DNA of 64,000 bases from Paraphysomonas bandaiensis (taxonomy: Eukaryota > Chrysophyceae): assembly GCA_965644295.1 (NCBI GenBank), contig CBFFRP010000378.1, forward strand, positions 372,001 through 436,000. Reading direction: 5' to 3'. Shown piece by piece: positions 60,549-64,000 of the stretch (the first letter of the stretch is position 1; each line of letters starts with the position of its first letter). The notes beneath the pieces are model-generated. The model worked only from the letters and a program-made list of their open reading frames with translations. It searched no databases and was not told the DNA's origin. The translations under genes were made by a program, and so were the position numbers.

Positions 60549-63500
60549 ATGGATTTAATCATCTTCTTTAACAGAACAATGCTTGGTGAGATCAGAGATG
60601 ATCTTATTAAAGAAACTGGTCTACATTCTGTTGGTTTAGTTGAGTTTTGCATGGTTATGATGAAATGTATTGGACGCTACTGGCCAAATAATTCTCTTGA
60701 TGAAGGATTAATAGGGATGCTTTGCCAAATATTTGATTGTGTAGATGTTGACTCGAGAGGTATTATAGACTTTGAAGATTTTGTTTCATTTGCACTGCGT
60801 AGGTATGATTATTTTCTTTATGTTTCTGTGTTTTATTGCTATATTGCAGTGGGAGAAATCGATTCAAGCCAGTGTCTGGCTACTCCAATATTGAGTACTC
60901 TCAAAGATTGGATATTCCAGACAACGTTCCCGTAAGGCAACTATTCTTTTGTGAAGATCTACAGACTTTATTTGCTTTCGATGGAGATCTCCCGGTTGTT
61001 AGAATATTCAAGTAAGCGTATAGAAGTTATTGTTGAATGAAGTCGTTGATGCAAAACGACGAAAGTGGCATGTATATAATATAGTGTCTAATGAGTTGTC
61101 ATGTCCTTACACAGAAAAAATGGTGATTTGGCGGGGAATTTTAATCCTATCGAGGGAATTCTTCGGTTGATGAAAGTGCGGTCATTGGGAAAGCAGCCTT
61201 ACTATGCAAAGAAGAAGGCAGCCAAGCTTAATGCTGTCAAACGTAGTAAGGTGGCTAAGAAGCCTTCGGCGCAGAAGGGGACTGTTACCGCTATGGCCTA
61301 TATAGAACGCAAACACCAGCTAGTTATATCCACCTCGGACTGCTTTATATCTTTCTGGAACTCGAGACTACAACACCTTGTCGATTTTGTGCAGGCAGAG
61401 ATACCTCAAGTAAGCCTACATGTAGTGTGTATTCGATAGAGTATTCATTGCTTCTTAAATGGTTTAGATGGGAATGACTTATTGCTCTGAAGCTGATGTT
61501 CTTTTGTCATGGGGAGGTGGGTATATATTCTCGTGGCCTATAGCAGTATAGATTGTTAGCTTATCCATTTTATTGATCCAGGGGATTCTGAAGACCATGA
61601 CTATAGAGTATGGGATGTCAACGCTCGGAAATTGAAGTTTAAGTTTAATCTTCATTCCCGTACGATTCTTACAACTATTGAGATACGCGGCTTGTCTTCC
61701 ATTGTTTCCTCAAGTATTGACAGGTGGATATCTCATGTTTTATTGGTCAATAACATTTATACATTGAACTAATAGAACTCTGTTGTTGTGGCCTACTGCT
61801 AAGCTTCTGAAGCATGGCTTACCGGACTATAATGAAGTACAGAAAGATTTAGCTGAAACATATTTATTAGGTATACATAGCCTCGTTCTCTTCCCATTGA
61901 AATTGTAGGTAATATGTGATATAGGGCACACTCATGCAATCCGTTCCGTTGCCTATGCACCCGACAACGACATGATACTTGGAGCTGGCTTTGACTATGA
62001 TGTGAGAATATTTACGACGCATATATGACACTAATAACTTTTACCCTTGACAGATATATGGTTGGGATACTACCACACGCACACTTCAATTGAAAATGAT
62101 TGGACACCGACATAGTGTTGTTGCGGTCGCAATCATTTATAATCCACATGAGAGGGCTGCCTCGGTTGATGAAGTAGGTACAGTGAAGGTATGGAATCTG
62201 GATAGGGCGCAAGGCATGAGAGCTCAACACCTACAATCTATTGCTATTGGAGGAAGACTGAAAGTATTTGCTTTCACACCGACTATAAATCACGGTATGC
62301 TCGCAGTATAGATTGATCTTTGTCCTGGGTGCCATTCATTGTATTTTATCGCTTGCTTTGTACGATTAGTTGTTTGGCTGACGGCTGATTATATACATTT
62401 TGCAGGAGCAACTCTTGCGGTTCTGGCCGAGCAACTTTATTTTTTTGATTTACAAGGGGGTATTTTGGAGGATAATCGTTGCATTTCGGGTGGAATGATT
62501 GTGTGCGAACAAACAAGCCGACTTTGGGTTATTGCCAGAAAATTGACATTTGAAACGGATCTTAGCACTGGCAGACCAGGAAAAGTGTTTGAGATCATAT
62601 CAGAAGAGAGGATGGATACTTGTGCCACCGGTCGGATTGTTACGAAGTCGAAGGCATTGGCGGTTGCACAGGTATGTTCGAAGGCCCAAAAGAAGGCCAG
62701 CTCTTCTTCGAGTGTAATGTCTGAGTCTTTCGCAAATGGAACAAGTAAAATTAACAATTTTGATGCGCGAGATATATACACTGATGACGATACCACAGCT
62801 GCGACAGGAGGTAAAGAATATTTGCTATTCAAGTATTGAGTTTACAGAGTTTGTGTGGGTGACACAGATCTACGTGGTAAAAAAATATTCACGGGAACAC
62901 AATCTGGCCTAGTGTTGATGTACGATGCCACAACGGTAGGAATACTCACTCAACTTTCGTATGAGGAGCACACAACTGGGAGAGAGAACACTGGAGCAGT
63001 GGTTCGTTTGCGGTATTGCGAGCGGTCCGAAATTCTTGTAGCGGCTTACGCAGGTCGGTCACTTAAATAGGATACCTTTCAAATGTGACGTTTTATGTGC
63101 CCGTGATAGCTGGTGCTGTGAAGGTGTTCAGTGGTTGTCATCGTACCATTTCATCAGATAAGAAGAGCTTATATGTGGATTCCAGCGATATATGTGACGA
63201 GTGGTGCCCGTACTTTCAAGGTGGAGGCACACCACCTGCTCCCCAGCTATTACGTGTGAACTACCTCGTTCACGAGACCACTGTAATTGCTATGGATGTG
63301 AGTGAAGAATTTGGGTTGATTGCTGTCAGTGGTGCGGACGGAACTGTCAGAGTATTGGACTTCTATACTTTACTTATCAGGTCTGGTATTTGTAAAAAAA
63401 TATTATAGTGACAGTTCTTGTAGATCAGTGTATGCAGCCCCGTATATAGAGCGACAGCCGGTTGAATGCACTCATCTCTGCTTTGTTCCCTCTGCTCCTC

Positions 63501-64000
63501 TTCTCTTGGGAGCTGATAGTCAAGGAAGATTGACACTCTGGTCAGTGTACCCTCTGAAGCCTGTGTGGGTATACACATGGAGTCTGTCTCAGGGAGTGCG
63601 ATTGTTCTCGTATACATCTATGTCGCCTGGTCCAGGAAGCCCAGGTGGAGGTACTGGTGCAGGTATACCCGACGTTGATATTGTGATTTATACCTATTAA
63701 CAGTAAGATGTTTTGCCTAGGAGGTACGCGTAGTCCAACAAAGGATCTAGATAACATCTCCGATGCTGGCATCGAAGAAGAGAATAAAGATGGGGACTAT
63801 GCTGATACAGTAGATTATAGAGCTGTTGACGAAGATATGCTAGAGGACGAGTCCGGAGTGGGGGTTACCAGTCTCCAGTGTGTCGTATGGCAGAACAGTG
63901 AGTATCAGAATTACTCTGAAAAAAAGGCAGAACGAGTTGAATGGACGTGCATAGTTGGTGATAGTGTCGGTCGAATAACGTTGTTGGACATAACTGATGT
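60549..64000 (+). CDS. EF-hand plus WD40-repeat protein (WDR49/EFCAB8-like), 13+ exons, cut by window end
   Basis: Exons 60549-60802, 60850-61011, 61115-61409, 61468-61516, 61582-61723, 61776-61870, 61925-62001, 62054-62294, 62406-62810, 62850-63053, 63110-63380, 63409-63662 and 63721 onward; every phase agrees. The N-terminus has an EF-hand-like region (LCQIFDCVDVDSRGIIDFEDFVSFAL), where the loop Asp-x-Asp-Ser-x-Gly-x-Ile-Asp-x-x-Asp looks calcium-competent. WD40 blades follow: GTVTAMAYIERKHQLVIST/DCFISFWN, DYRVWDVNA, GHTHAIRSVAYAPDNDMILG/DIYGWD, GHRHSVVAVAI/GTVKVWN and TTVIAMDVSEEFGLIAVSGA/DGTVRVLD. This EF-hand/WD40 combination is that of WDR49/EFCAB8 (CFAP337), a ciliary axoneme protein. 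A Lys-rich insert (KKKAAKLNAVKRSKVAKK) lies near residue 175. The 3' end is outside the window. Confidence 0.83.

Noticed and set aside
62673-62699. Possible intron after CACAG at 62672 in the WD40 gene
   Set aside because: A GTATGT donor is present, but the only near acceptor would make an intron of about 27 nt, and the frame stays open and plausible without splicing.

Overview
This is a window of eukaryotic nuclear DNA. Almost every gene is split by short GT-AG introns (mostly 50-120 nt), the standard code fits (TAA, TAG and TGA all end genes), and intergenic DNA is AT-rich and full of CATA/TA microsatellites. Several genes are of the cilium/flagellum type (a FAM227 protein, an EF-hand/WD40 protein like WDR49/EFCAB8, and IQ and coiled-coil proteins), so the organism is probably a flagellated protist. 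A stramenopile or similar microbial eukaryote is my guess, with low confidence. I see no operons, rRNA, tRNA or CRISPR.

Layout. 0.3-5.1 kb: glutamate-cysteine ligase (glutathione synthesis) and a TLC-domain membrane protein, both on the minus strand. 7.3-10.4 kb: a gene encoding two tandem ATP-grasp modules; a 251-bp block is identical between the modules. 10.65-11.48 kb: an ~830-bp (CATA)n array between this gene and a divergent 16-exon TOM70-type mitochondrial import receptor (11.8-15.0 kb). 15.8-18.5 kb: a tail-anchored thioredoxin-like protein and an MFS transporter. 19.3-24.4 kb: two unrecognised genes around a 1.6-kb minisatellite. 25.3-26.8 kb: a hAT transposon with TIRs, 8-bp target duplication and a transposase remnant. 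27.3-35.0 kb: a JmjC-like protein lacking the iron ligands, an armadillo protein and a coiled-coil protein.

35.2-41.9 kb is an accessory island: a ~6.5-kb segment bounded by ~220-bp terminal inverted repeats. It holds a Mutator-like transposase remnant that is split by a second TIR element, two copies of a ~130-bp MITE, and an F-box gene with eleven 29-residue repeats. 42.1-51.4 kb: an SDR oxidoreductase, a FAM227 protein and a PDZ/IQ protein. 52.45-53.40 kb: a ~950-bp TIR element with a 9-bp target duplication, a strong internal hairpin and a nested MITE. 54.1-57.2 kb: a fusion of a glucokinase-regulatory-protein-like region with a complete ROK sugar kinase. 57.5-59.9 kb: a secreted family-16 glycoside hydrolase. 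60.5-64.0 kb: an EF-hand/WD40 protein that runs off the window end.

The most notable items are the GKRP-ROK kinase fusion, the nested transposon island carrying the F-box repeat gene, the gene-conversion tract in the double ATP-grasp gene, and the hairpin-bearing TIR element. Exon joins were checked by hand for frame and GT-AG borders; no database search was possible.
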